From Ruminococcus sp. (GTDB lineage Bacteria > Bacillota_A > Clostridia > Oscillospirales > Ruminococcaceae), in NCBI RefSeq assembly GCF_016283395.1, contig NZ_JAEEMU010000050.1:9027-73026 (forward strand): 64,000 bases of DNA. Direction: 5' to 3'. The translations under genes and the position numbers were made by a program. The stretch's first letter is position 1. The number at the start of each line of letters is the position of its first letter. This document shows positions 43,628 through 52,033 of the stretch, one piece after another. The notes under the pieces are model-generated. The model was given only the letters and a program-made list of their open reading frames with translations. It was not told the origin of the DNA and ran no database searches.

Positions 43628-44647
43628 ATGGCAAACACTGATATCGGTATCGACCTCGGTACTTCCAATATCGTTATGACAATGGGCAATAAGGGAGTAG
43701 TTCTCAGCGAACCCTCCGTTATCGCTTACAATACAAGGACTGAAAGAGTTCTGGCTGTCGGCAAGGAAGCCTACGAGATGATAGGCAGAAATCCCGATTA
43801 TATCGCTGTTAAGCGTCCTATAAGCGAAGGTGTTATCTCAGACGATGACCTTACTCACAGCATGATACGTGAGTTCATACTTAAAGTTACAGGCAAGCAG
43901 CTTGTAAAGCCACGTATCGTTATATGTATCCCCTCTTTCATCACTGATATCGAGAGCCGTGCAGTTGTAGAAGCTGCAAAGAGCGCGGGTTCAAGACAGG
44001 TATATCTTATACAGGAGCCAATTGCGGCTATGATAGGTGCAGGAGTAAATATCACAAAGGCTAAGGGACACATGATAGTCGATATCGGCGGCGGTACTAC
44101 AGATGTGGCTATCGTTTCTATGAACGGCGTAGTCACTTCACATACCGTAAAGGTGGCAGGCAACGCTATCGACCGCTCTATCATCAAGTATATGCAGAAC
44201 AAGTACAAGCTCCTTATCGGTGAGAGAACTGCCGAAAAGGTAAAGATAGAACTCTGCAACCTCTACGACCCAAGCGATGAGATGACATATATCGTCAAAG
44301 GCAGAAGCCTCCTCAAGGGTCTGCCTGCACAGGTGCTTCTCAGTGAAACAGAGCTGTTTGAAGCTATCGAGGACGACACATTCACTATCATGGAAGCTAT
44401 CCGAAAGGTGCTTGAAGATGCTCCACCTGAGCTTGTAGGAGATATCTACGATAACGGACTCCTTCTCACAGGCGGCGGCGCACTTTTAGGTGGACTTACT
44501 CAGCTCATCAAGCGTACACTGGGTATAAGCTGCAATATCGCCAAGGACTCAATAAACTGCGTTGCAAAGGGAACAGGCATGGCATTCGGAAGAATGACAA
44601 CTCTCCTTGACGGCTTCGAGGCAGCAACAGTCTATAAATATAGATAA
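43628..44647 (+). CDS. mreB: MreB/Mbl-family rod-shape actin homologue
   Basis: A 339-residue bacterial actin. Phosphate loops and connecting motifs are present: DIGIDLGTSNIVM, VCIPSFITDIESRAVVEAA, YLIQEPIAAMIGAG, VDIGGGTTDVAIVS and LLTGGGALLGGL. It forms membrane-associated filaments that guide the elongation machinery. mreC and mreD are not adjacent, so this is more like the solitary Mbl/MreBH-type paralogue. It follows recD2 by 15 bp with GAAAGGAAGAG before the ATG and is probably co-transcribed. Confidence 0.93.
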   Translation: MANTDIGIDLGTSNIVMTMGNKGVVLSEPSVIAYNTRTERVLAVGKEAYEMIGRNPDYIAVKRPISEGVISDDDLTHSMIREFILKVTGKQLVKPRIVICIPSFITDIESRAVVEAAKSAGSRQVYLIQEPIAAMIGAGVNITKAKGHMIVDIGGGTTDVAIVSMNGVVTSHTVKVAGNAIDRSIIKYMQNKYKLLIGERTAEKVKIELCNLYDPSDEMTYIVKGRSLLKGLPAQVLLSETELFEAIEDDTFTIMEAIRKVLEDAPPELVGDIYDNGLLLTGGGALLGGLTQLIKRTLGISCNIAKDSINCVAKGTGMAFGRMTTLLDGFEAATVYKYR

Positions 44648-44659
44648 TTCATAATTGTA

Positions 44660-44686
44660 GGGGCGCACAGTGTGCGCCCTTTTTTC
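44660..44686 (+). terminator. Terminator of the recD2-mreB operon
   Basis: GGGGCGCACA / TGTGCGCCCT stem followed by TTTTTTCTT. Confidence 0.88.
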
Positions 44687-44709
44687 TTACATGATTTCAC
44701 GAGTTATTT

Positions 44710-44879
44710 GTGATTAGTGCATAGTGATTAGAATTTGTAGGGACGACCATTGGTCGTCCGCTCCTTGATTAATGTTGTATGTTTGCGGACGCCCAGTGTG
44801 CTTCCCCTAAACATAGCAAAAGGGCGGATAATCTCCGCCCTTACTAAAAACTATGCACTAAGCACTATAAACTAATCAC
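44710..44879. repeat. Heptad-arm palindromic element, copy 2
   Basis: The left arm (44710-44731) and the reverse complement of the right arm (44850-44879) are tandem 7-mers close to GTGATTA. Inside are separate palindromes: GGACGACCATTGGTCGTCC (44741-44759) and AGGGCGGA / TCCGCCCT (44820-44841). The right arm overlaps the stop codon of mrp. Confidence 0.75.
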
Positions 44880-45706
44880 TTTTCCATTGAAACTATCTTC
44901 TCGGCAGCTTCTGTAAGCCACTCGCCCTCGAAGAGCTCTATAGTACCCTGATCGCAGAGCTTTGCAAGCTGTGGGTCGATAGGAAGCTTTGCAAGTACAG
45001 GTATATCGTACTGTGCAGCTATCTCCTCGATATGGCTCTCACCATATATGCTGTGACGCTTGCCGCAGTCAGGACATTCAAAATAGCTCATATTCTCGAT
45101 GATACCGAGTATTGGTATATTCATGAGCTTAGCCATTTTTACAGCCTTTTCAACTATCATTGATACAAGCTCCTGAGGAGATGTAACGATAACGATGCCG
45201 TCAACAGGAAGAGACTGGAAAACAGTAAGCGGAACATCACCTGTTCCCGGAGGCATATCAACTACGAGGCAGTCGATGTCCTTCCAGATAACGTCTGTCC
45301 AGAACTGCTTTACAACTCCTGCAATAACAGGTCCTCTCCAAACTACAGGGTCGGACTCGTTTTCGAGAAGAAGATTTATAGACATGATGTCAAGTCCCAT
45401 TTTTGTCTTAGCAGGGATAATACCGAATTCACATGCATCAGCCTTCTGATGTATACCAAAAGCCTTTGGTATAGAAGGTCCTGTGATATCAGCGTCCATG
45501 ATTCCAACATTCTTGCCGAGTCTCTGCATAGATACTGCAAGAAGAGAAGAAACGAGAGTCTTGCCGACACCGCCCTTACCGCTGACAACTCCGATGACCT
45601 TGCCGATATTGCTCATTTTATTAGGTTCTTCGAGAAAGCTCTGAGGCTCCTGTCTACTGCTGCAATCGCTTCCGCAGCTTGAGCAGTCGTGTGTACATTC
45701 GCTCAT
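44876..45706 (-). CDS. mrp: Mrp/NBP35-type Fe-S cluster carrier ATPase
   Basis: A 276-residue P-loop ATPase of the Mrp (ApbC) family that binds and delivers iron-sulfur clusters. It has the deviant Walker A SGKGGVGKT, IMDADITGPSIPKAFG, CLVVDMPPGTGD, and the C-terminal pair FECPDCGKRH, whose two Cys hold the bridging cluster. The N-terminus adds CTHDCSSCGSDC, a four-Cys motif like that in eukaryotic NBP35, which holds a second stable cluster. ATG 45706 follows AAGGAGT. It faces away from the riboflavin operon and shares the promoter region with it. Confidence 0.92.
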   Translation of the reverse strand: MSECTHDCSSCGSDCSSRQEPQSFLEEPNKMSNIGKVIGVVSGKGGVGKTLVSSLLAVSMQRLGKNVGIMDADITGPSIPKAFGIHQKADACEFGIIPAKTKMGLDIMSINLLLENESDPVVWRGPVIAGVVKQFWTDVIWKDIDCLVVDMPPGTGDVPLTVFQSLPVDGIVIVTSPQELVSMIVEKAVKMAKLMNIPILGIIENMSYFECPDCGKRHSIYGESHIEEIAAQYDIPVLAKLPIDPQLAKLCDQGTIELFEGEWLTEAAEKIVSMEK

Positions 45707-45737
45707 TAAAAAACACTCCTTATGATGTAATATAATT

Positions 45738-45766
45738 ATTATACCCCAAAAAGTGTTTTTAGTCAA
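45738..45766 (-). promoter_or_regulatory. Promoter of mrp
   Basis: On the minus strand TTGACT (45766-45761), 17 bp, TATAAT (45743-45738). Its -35 is only 7 bp from the -35 of the divergent riboflavin promoter. Confidence 0.88.
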
Positions 45767-45773
45767 TAGCATA

Positions 45774-45802
45774 TTGACAAATGTATAACATAGTGATATA
45801 AT
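45774..45802 (+). promoter_or_regulatory. Consensus promoter of the riboflavin operon
   Basis: Perfect TTGACA (45774-45779), 17 bp, perfect TATAAT (45797-45802). Confidence 0.92.
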
Positions 45803-45926
45803 AACAGTTGAGAGTTGGCAGTTTAGAGTTGACAGTTATTTTATCGCCTAACGGCGATGCTATTTAAATAAGTCTGCGCAGCAGACACATTAACTCTCAA
45901 TTCTCAACTCTTAACTCTTAACTATA
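45803..45926 (+). repeat. Heptad-arm palindromic element, copy 3, in the riboflavin leader
   Basis: The left arm (45804-45840) and the reverse complement of the right arm (45889-45925) are tandem 7-mers close to AGTTNAG. The core contains CGCCTAACGGCG, TATTTAAATAA and CTGCGCAGCAGACACA, matching the layout of copy 1. It starts at the transcription start and ends 5 bp before the FMN riboswitch, so it would be transcribed as a large hairpin. Confidence 0.82.
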
Positions 45927-45930
45927 AATT

Positions 45931-46039
45931 GATCTTCGGGGTTAGGTGTAATTCCTGACCGGCAGTATAGCCTGCGAGCCTTATGGGTTGATTCGGTGAG
46001 ATTCCGAAGCCGACGGTAAAGTCCGGATGAAAGAAGATA
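45931..46039 (+). promoter_or_regulatory. FMN riboswitch (RFN element)
   Basis: The aptamer is complete: ATCTTCGGGGTTAGGTG at the 5' side, AATTCCTGACCGGC, then GATTCGGTGAGATTCCGAAG, CCGACGGTAAAGTCCGGATG, and AAGAAGAT closing P1. It senses FMN and controls riboflavin synthesis or transport genes. The intrinsic terminator 30 bp downstream is the expression platform. Confidence 0.97.
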
Positions 46040-46070
46040 GACCGCGCACAAGCGCAGTAATAAGTATTTA

Positions 46071-46096
46071 CGCCCCGAGTTACGGGGCTTTTTCTA
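46071..46096 (+). terminator. Riboswitch-controlled terminator
   Basis: GCCCCG / CGGGGC hairpin followed by TTTTTCTATTTTT, placed 22 bp before the first start codon. FMN binding should favour it. Confidence 0.88.
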
Positions 46097-46121
46097 TTTT
46101 TAAATATAAGGGGGCTTTACT

Positions 46122-46502
46122 GTGAAGAATATCCTGCATAACGTATTCCTTTCCATTGGTCTCGGAACGGTCATTTTTGTTCCTATGCTCATAATCGACA
46201 AAGGACTTAACGATACTATGGTCTCAGTCCTTATATGGTTCGGAGCTTCAATACTCTACGGGTTATCGTTTACGCTCCTGAAACTCAAAACAAAGCTTCG
46301 ACTACCTATACACATTCTGTCCTGCTTCCTCTTAACACTTATTGTCAGATGCGGATATTCGTATTATTCAAAAGGCAGTATCGACTTCACAAGACTTATC
46401 CTCATAACCATACCAATATTTATAATGGTATATATGGTGATGTACTTCTACATGAGGTATTTCGGAAATAATAATTTCAGAAGCAACAATAATGAAGAAT
46501 AA
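46122..46502 (+). CDS. Small four-helix membrane protein in the riboflavin operon
   Basis: A 126-residue protein with four predicted membrane helices (about 8-25, 35-53, 60-78, 92-113). Start is GTG, 6 bases after AAGGGGGC. It is the first gene behind the FMN riboswitch, ahead of ribD, a position often taken by flavin transporters, but it is too short and unlike RibU. The general layout resembles small DUF3021-type membrane proteins; that is a guess. Function unassigned; flavin-related transport is inference from location. Confidence 0.7.
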   Translation: MKNILHNVFLSIGLGTVIFVPMLIIDKGLNDTMVSVLIWFGASILYGLSFTLLKLKTKLRLPIHILSCFLLTLIVRCGYSYYSKGSIDFTRLILITIPIFIMVYMVMYFYMRYFGNNNFRSNNNEE

Positions 46503-46520
46503 ACTCAAAAGGTAAATAAC

Positions 46521-47630
46521 ATGACTCACGAAGAATTTATGCTTGAAGCCCTTGAACTTGCGCAAAAAGGCATGGGCTTCACATCTCCAAATCCAATGGT
46601 AGGAGCTGTCATAGTCCGCGACGGCGAGATAATAGGAAGCGGCTATCACAAAAAATACGGCGATCTCCACGCAGAACGCTCTGCATTTGCATACTGCGAT
46701 GAAAACGGTATAGACTGCACTGGAGCTGATATGTATGTCACTCTCGAGCCCTGCTGTCATCACGGCAAGCAGCCGCCCTGTACCGATGCGGTAATAGCTC
46801 ACGGCATAAAGCGCGTATTCGTTGGCTCATCTGATCCAAATCCTCTTGTTGCAGGCAAGGGCACTCAGATACTCCGCGAGCACGGCATTGATGTTACCGA
46901 GGGAATACTCAAAGACGAATGCGATGCGCTCAATGAGATATTCTTTCACTATATCACAACAGGTCTGCCTTTCGTTACTCTTAAATACGCCATGACACTT
47001 GACGGAAAGATAGCATGCTATACAGGACAGTCCAAATGGATAACAGGAGAAGCCGCCCGTGAACAGGTACAGTTGGAAAGGCTCAGACACAGTGCTATCA
47101 TGGTAGGTGTCGGAACTGTTCTTGCCGATGATCCTATGCTCACCTGCCGACTTGAAAACAGCAGGAACCCTGTACGTATAATCTGTGACTCTGCTCTCAG
47201 GACTCCCTATGAATGTAATATAGTAAGGACTGCAAAGGAAGTCCCCACTATCATCGCTACCGTTTCGGACGATGAAGCAAGCGCGGAAAAGTTCAGAGAA
47301 GCAGGCTGCCGCGTTATAAAGACGTCACCTGTAGAAGGCAGAGTCGACCTTAAAGAGCTTATGAAGATACTCGGCAGCGAAAAGATAGACAGTATCCTCC
47401 TTGAAGGCGGCGGAGAGCTTAACTGGTCTGCCCTCAGCAATGGCATAGTCAGCAAGATACAGGCATATATTGCTCCTAAGATATTCGGCGGCAATGGCAA
47501 GTCACCTGTAGGCGGCGAAGGAGTCCCCTTCCCCTCAGCTGCCATAATGCTCGAAAAGGGCAACATCGTCAGAATAGGCGATGATATCCTCATAGAAAGC
47601 AGGTTGAAGAATGTTTACGGGAATAATTGA
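46521..47630 (+). CDS. ribD: Bifunctional riboflavin deaminase/reductase RibD
   Basis: A 369-residue enzyme catalysing two steps: deamination of the diaminopyrimidinone ribosyl phosphate and reduction of the ribose to ribityl with NADPH. The N-terminal cytidine-deaminase-like domain has DLHAERSAF and TLEPCCHHGKQPPCTDA (zinc ligands His and two Cys). The C-terminal reductase domain has LKYAMTLDGKIA, ITGEAAREQVQLERLRHSAIMVGVGTVLADDP and LLEGGGELNWS. It overlaps ribE by 20 bp. Confidence 0.96.
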   Translation: MTHEEFMLEALELAQKGMGFTSPNPMVGAVIVRDGEIIGSGYHKKYGDLHAERSAFAYCDENGIDCTGADMYVTLEPCCHHGKQPPCTDAVIAHGIKRVFVGSSDPNPLVAGKGTQILREHGIDVTEGILKDECDALNEIFFHYITTGLPFVTLKYAMTLDGKIACYTGQSKWITGEAAREQVQLERLRHSAIMVGVGTVLADDPMLTCRLENSRNPVRIICDSALRTPYECNIVRTAKEVPTIIATVSDDEASAEKFREAGCRVIKTSPVEGRVDLKELMKILGSEKIDSILLEGGGELNWSALSNGIVSKIQAYIAPKIFGGNGKSPVGGEGVPFPSAAIMLEKGNIVRIGDDILIESRLKNVYGNN

Positions 47631-48255
47631 GGAGATCGGCACTGTAAGCTCCGTAAAGCAGTCAGGCAGTTCATCGTTCATTGAGATACAGGCAAAGAAA
47701 GTCCTTGAAGATGTCCATATCGGCGACAGTATCGCAGTTAACGGTGTATGCCTGACAGTTACGCATTTCGGCGGCGGAGTCTTTCGCGCAGACGTTATGA
47801 ACGAGACACTCAGCCGTTCATCACTTGGCAAGCTCACATCGGGCAGTCCTGTCAATCTCGAACGTGCTATGGCAGCAAACGGACGCTTCGGCGGACACAT
47901 AGTATCGGGACATATAGACGGCACAGGTACTGTCACCGACATAAAGAATGACGGTATCGCCGTATGGTATACTGTCTCGGTAGCACCCGAGCTGCTGCAT
48001 TATATCATTGAAAAAGGCTCTATCGCCATTGACGGCATAAGCCTTACGGTCGCTAAAGTGACGGAAACGTCCTTCAGCGTATCCATTATACCTCATACTG
48101 CCGCTCAGACCATTCTCGGAAGCAGAAAGGTGGGCGATATCGTTAATCTTGAAAACGATATCATAGGCAAGTATGTGGAAAAACTGATGAAGCCTGCGGA
48201 ATCTCCCAAAACAGGCGGCATCACCATGGAATTTCTTATGAAAAACGGATATTAA
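47611..48255 (+). CDS. ribE: Riboflavin synthase, alpha subunit
   Basis: A 214-residue protein that dismutates two molecules of dimethyl-ribityllumazine to riboflavin. Two homologous barrel halves are visible: MFTGIIEEIGTV with INGVCLTV-like VNGVCLTVTHF and GGHIVSGHIDGTG, and then the second half with IDGISLTVAKV. Its start lies within the end of ribD. Confidence 0.96.
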   Translation: MFTGIIEEIGTVSSVKQSGSSSFIEIQAKKVLEDVHIGDSIAVNGVCLTVTHFGGGVFRADVMNETLSRSSLGKLTSGSPVNLERAMAANGRFGGHIVSGHIDGTGTVTDIKNDGIAVWYTVSVAPELLHYIIEKGSIAIDGISLTVAKVTETSFSVSIIPHTAAQTILGSRKVGDIVNLENDIIGKYVEKLMKPAESPKTGGITMEFLMKNGY

Positions 48256-48269
48256 AGGAGAAATCAGCT

Positions 48270-49163
48270 ATGAAAGCAATTAAAGCATTGTTGGCATCGT
48301 CACTTATCCTTTCGGCTGTGCTTACAGGCTGTGCCGACAAGAAAAACGAAAGCTCGGGCACTGCTCCCGCCGAAGTTACTTTAGATACAGAAGACCTCGA
48401 AAGCAAATATAAAATAAACACCAGATACATGAACAACTATTTGTTTGATACTCCTGAGGAAGTATCAACTGCAACGGTAGAGATTCCAAACGGCAAGATA
48501 GTTATCGAGCACTCAGGCGACAACAAGTCGGGTTACTCTGTCATCTATAATATATATGGCGATACTCAGGAGATCTTGGACGAGATAAACACTCACATCG
48601 ACATCAAGTCCGAGATAAAGGACAATGAGCAGATAATGACGCTTGTTGAGGCAAACACAGGTGAAGATATAGACACATGGTTCAGTAAAAACTATCCCGA
48701 CTGCTATATCGTTTATGATGCTTATGTAACTGTTCCATCATACGTTACCGATTACAAGGCTGTCTGCGGTACGGGAGATGTGGATTTCGAAAATATATCA
48801 GGAAGCTTTACTGCTGATGTAGGCGTAGGTAATATCACATTCTCGGATATTGAGATCACAGATGCCTCAGAGATAAAGTGCGGCACAGGCAATATCACCA
48901 TGAGCAATATTACCTATAAAGCCAATACCGACATAAAGGCTGAAACCGGAAATATAACCTTCTGTCTGCCGCTCAACGGCTCAGACGGGGCAGATATCAG
49001 CGTCAAGGCTGATACTGGAAATATCGAGGTAACAGGCATAAAGAACTACGATGTCAAGGACGAAAGCAAAAAAGATGCTTCCCAGAGCCTGAGCATCGCA
49101 GTTGAAAACTGCAATATCGGCTTCTCGGTCAAAACAGGCAAGATCAAAATTGATAAGGAGTAA
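48270..49163 (+). CDS. DUF4097-like lipoprotein inside the riboflavin operon
   Basis: A 297-residue lipoprotein (lipobox VLTGC) with a C-terminal beta-solenoid-like domain: alternating phrases [50 protein letters not shown] and [13 protein letters not shown], the repeat pattern of DUF4097 adhesin-like proteins. Such domains face the outside; many are envelope-stress linked. It is embedded between ribE and ribBA with short gaps (14 and 5 bp), so it is co-regulated by FMN. Its place in a flavin operon is unusual and unexplained. Confidence 0.8.
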   Translation: MKAIKALLASSLILSAVLTGCADKKNESSGTAPAEVTLDTEDLESKYKINTRYMNNYLFDTPEEVSTATVEIPNGKIVIEHSGDNKSGYSVIYNIYGDTQEILDEINTHIDIKSEIKDNEQIMTLVEANTGEDIDTWFSKNYPDCYIVYDAYVTVPSYVTDYKAVCGTGDVDFENISGSFTADVGVGNITFSDIEITDASEIKCGTGNITMSNITYKANTDIKAETGNITFCLPLNGSDGADISVKADTGNIEVTGIKNYDVKDESKKDASQSLSIAVENCNIGFSVKTGKIKIDKE

Positions 49164-49168
49164 TTTTA

Positions 49169-50368
49169 ATGTTCAAGTACAACACTGTTGAGGAAGCCTG
49201 CGAGGCACTCCGAAACGGCGAGATCATCCTCGTCACTGACGATGAGGACAGAGAAAATGAGGGCGATATGATATGCGCTGCTCAGTTCGCAACTACAGAG
49301 AATGTAAACTTCATGGCAGCTCACGCAAAAGGTCTTATATGTATGCCTATGAGTGCGCAGCTCTGCGATAAGCTGCATCTGCACCAAATGGTAGACTACA
49401 ATACCGATAACCACTGCACAGCATTTACGGTATCAATAGACCACGTTGACACCACAACAGGCATATCGGCTGCTGAACGCGGCTATACCGCACGTATGGC
49501 AGTATCACCCGATGCAAAGCCTGATGACTTCCGCAAGCCCGGGCATATGTTCCCGCTCATGTCAAAGAAAAACGGTGTCCTCGAACGTGAGGGACACACA
49601 GAGGCTACAGTTGACCTTATGCGCCTTGCAGGTCTTGAAGAATGCGGACTGTGCTGCGAGATAATGCGTGACGACGGCACTATGATGAGAGCTGCCGAGC
49701 TACAGGAAAAGGCTCAGGAATGGGGCATGAAGTTCATCACCATACAGGCTCTCAAGGACTACAGAAAAGTACACGATCACCTGGTAGAGTGCGTTGCAAA
49801 CACAAAGCTGCCTACAAAATACGGTGAATTCCGTGCTCTCGGCTATGTTAACAAGCTCAACGGTGAACACCATGTTGCACTTGTAAAGGGCGATATCGGC
49901 GACGGACAGGATATCCTCTGCCGTGTACACTCCGAATGCCTTACAGGTGACGCTTTCGGCTCACTTAAATGCGACTGCGGGCAGCAGTTCGCTGCGGCTA
50001 TGTCGCAGATAGAAAAAGAAGGACGCGGAATACTCCTCTATATGCGTCAGGAAGGACGCGGCATCGGACTTATCAATAAGCTCCGCGCCTACGAATTGCA
50101 GGACAAGGGCATGGATACCCTTGAAGCTAACCTTGCTCTGGGCTTCCCGGGAGATATGCGCGAATACTATATCGGCGCACAGATACTCCGCGACTTAGGC
50201 TGCAAGACACTGAGACTGCTGACCAATAATCCCGACAAAGTATACGGACTCAGCGGCTTCGGACTAGAAATAAAGGAGCGTGTCCCTATACAGGTGGACG
50301 CTACCGCCTACGACCTGTTCTATCTAAAAACAAAAAGAGACAAGATGGGACATATTCTTAATTACTGA
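49169..50368 (+). CDS. ribBA: Bifunctional DHBP synthase / GTP cyclohydrolase II
   Basis: A 399-residue fusion. Residues 1-200 are 3,4-dihydroxy-2-butanone 4-phosphate synthase ([32 protein letters not shown]); residues 206-399 are GTP cyclohydrolase II ([23 protein letters not shown] with three Cys zinc ligands, [11 protein letters not shown]). It supplies both precursors of riboflavin from ribulose 5-phosphate and GTP. Only 5 bp separate it from the lipoprotein gene. Confidence 0.97.
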   Translation: MFKYNTVEEACEALRNGEIILVTDDEDRENEGDMICAAQFATTENVNFMAAHAKGLICMPMSAQLCDKLHLHQMVDYNTDNHCTAFTVSIDHVDTTTGISAAERGYTARMAVSPDAKPDDFRKPGHMFPLMSKKNGVLEREGHTEATVDLMRLAGLEECGLCCEIMRDDGTMMRAAELQEKAQEWGMKFITIQALKDYRKVHDHLVECVANTKLPTKYGEFRALGYVNKLNGEHHVALVKGDIGDGQDILCRVHSECLTGDAFGSLKCDCGQQFAAAMSQIEKEGRGILLYMRQEGRGIGLINKLRAYELQDKGMDTLEANLALGFPGDMREYYIGAQILRDLGCKTLRLLTNNPDKVYGLSGFGLEIKERVPIQVDATAYDLFYLKTKRDKMGHILNY

Positions 50369-50379
50369 GGTGTTTTTTC

Positions 50380-50850
50380 ATGAGTACATTTTTTACAGTT
50401 ATTCTAATAATTCTCTGCACAGTCACTTTTGTATATGATATATGCTGTTTCATTTCATGGTCAAAGGCAAAGGAAAAGGTTTTCATAAGCAATATCTGGT
50501 CATTCGGTCTCATAATTATTCTCGGTGTCAACGGTTTTTTCTTCATAAATAACACCGTCCATTCCGTTCTGATGGTATTGCTTGCTATATTTCTTATCCC
50601 CTTCGTTGTAATCTGTCTTTCACCTGAGGGCATGAGAAATGCAATTTTTGCCAATAAGGGAATAACTCCCGTACAGAGCCTGAGCTATGAATACGGCAAG
50701 GGACTGTTCGGCATGGAAAAGCTTGATCTATTCATGAACGATAAGAAGTTCGCAAACGGCTTCAATCTTGGCATAAAGAGGAAGAAAACAGTAAAGATGC
50801 TGGCTGACTGGTACGGCAAGCACGGCTACGAAAATCCGCTGACAAAATAA
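50380..50850 (+). CDS. Small membrane protein of unknown function
   Basis: A 156-residue protein with three membrane helices (about 3-24, 38-57, 60-84) and a basic cytosolic C-terminal region of about 70 residues. Not recognised. It follows ribBA by 11 bp with GAGGTG before the ATG, and is followed by a second small membrane protein with a similar layout (helices first, then a basic tail ending near a Gly/Lys-rich stretch). The two could form a complex. Link to flavin is by location only. Confidence 0.65.
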   Translation: MSTFFTVILIILCTVTFVYDICCFISWSKAKEKVFISNIWSFGLIIILGVNGFFFINNTVHSVLMVLLAIFLIPFVVICLSPEGMRNAIFANKGITPVQSLSYEYGKGLFGMEKLDLFMNDKKFANGFNLGIKRKKTVKMLADWYGKHGYENPLTK

Positions 50851-50862
50851 GGAGAAAGCAAT

Positions 50863-51381
50863 ATGACCATGAAAAACTTCTGCATAGCTGCACTATGCAT
50901 AATGTCGGTGGTGTTTGTAGCTGCTGTAGTCGGATATTTCGTATTCTGCATAAGAGTAAAAAGCGAGAAGCACGCAATAAAGATCAAACGCCGCCTGAAA
51001 AAGAACTGTATCTGGTGGTTCTGCTGCTGGCTCATATGGGTAGTTGTATTTATCCTGGACTGGAGCGGCGCAAAGATACTCGGTGACGAGTACAACGAGA
51101 TAAACTACAAGCTGCTCTCCATTGCAGGCGGACTTCTCACCATTCTCCTTGTGCTAAACTTTTTCGTGTGCAGATACTCCTACATCACATCACAGAGAGT
51201 ATATCAGCCAAACAGCTTCGGCTTTGCACGAAACAAGAAAAAGGTGACGTACATTATATCGGGAGATAGCCTGAAACTTTGGTTCAATAACGCTATAATG
51301 CCAAAGGAATACACAATTATGGGTGATAAGGAAAAGCTTGAGCAGATGCTCAAAGAAAATTACACCAAAAATAAGCTTTAA
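50863..51381 (+). CDS. Small membrane protein of unknown function
   Basis: A 172-residue protein with three hydrophobic helices (about 6-29, 48-64, 82-102) separated by a basic loop, and a cytosolic tail containing VTYIISGDSLKLWFNNAIMPKEY, reminiscent of a PH-like/DUF5673-type beta strand pattern. Start 50863 follows AAGGAGAAAG, 12 bp after the preceding stop. Trp-rich helix WWFCCWLIWVVVF is notable. Unrecognised; possible partner of the preceding protein. Confidence 0.65.
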   Translation: MTMKNFCIAALCIMSVVFVAAVVGYFVFCIRVKSEKHAIKIKRRLKKNCIWWFCCWLIWVVVFILDWSGAKILGDEYNEINYKLLSIAGGLLTILLVLNFFVCRYSYITSQRVYQPNSFGFARNKKKVTYIISGDSLKLWFNNAIMPKEYTIMGDKEKLEQMLKENYTKNKL

Positions 51382-51413
51382 ATATGCTTTAATTGAAATA
51401 GGAAAGAAAAATA

Positions 51414-51496
51414 TCAGCCATGAGCCGTTAGCCGTTAGGCATTAGCCGCAGGCGACACATTGGCTAATAGCTAAGGGCAAAAGGCTAAAGGCTGAG
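51414..51496 (+). repeat. Heptad-arm palindromic element, copy 4
   Basis: A short version of the family: left arm (51416-51447) and the reverse complement of the right arm (51462-51495) have the same number of 7-mers close to TAGCCNT in matching register; the core is only GCAGGCGACACATT, sharing GGCGACACA with copy 1. It sits in the riboflavin operon between the membrane-protein genes and ribH. Confidence 0.8.
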
Positions 51497-51565
51497 TTTT
51501 ATATTAAGTATGAATGAAGATAATACTTCCATAATTCGATCATTATTAATAAAGGAGTTATAATT

Positions 51566-52033
51566 ATGAAAACATATGAAGGAAAACTTGTATCCAAGGA
51601 CATAAGAGTAGGTATCGTTGTTGCACGTTTCAACGAGTTCATCACATCAAAGCTTCTCGGCGGAGCTGTTGACACTCTCAAGCGTCACGATGTCAACGAA
51701 GCTGCTATAGACATAGCATGGGTACCCGGTGCATTCGAGATACCGCTCATTGCTTCAAAAATGGCTAAATCAGGCAAATACGACGCTATCATATGCCTCG
51801 GTGCTATCATCAGAGGAAGCACATCACACTATGACCTTGTATGCAACGAAGCTGCAAAGGGCATCGCACAGGTTTCTCTACAGAGCGATATCCCTGTAAT
51901 GTTCGGCGTTATCACTACTGAGAACATCGAGCAAGCTATCGAGCGTGCAGGCTCTAAGGCTGGCAACAAGGGCAGCGAGTGCGCTGAGGGTGCTATCGAG
52001 ATGATAAACCTCATCAGAGAGATCGAGGCATAA
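51566..52033 (+). CDS. ribH: 6,7-dimethyl-8-ribityllumazine synthase
   Basis: A 155-residue protein that condenses the pyrimidine and the 4-carbon unit. It contains [42 protein letters not shown] (with the catalytic His region) and [31 protein letters not shown] precedes the ATG. It overlaps the HAD gene by 1 bp. A palindromic element separates it from the rest of the operon, but no terminator or new promoter was seen. Confidence 0.97.
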   Translation: MKTYEGKLVSKDIRVGIVVARFNEFITSKLLGGAVDTLKRHDVNEAAIDIAWVPGAFEIPLIASKMAKSGKYDAIICLGAIIRGSTSHYDLVCNEAAKGIAQVSLQSDIPVMFGVITTENIEQAIERAGSKAGNKGSECAEGAIEMINLIREIEA

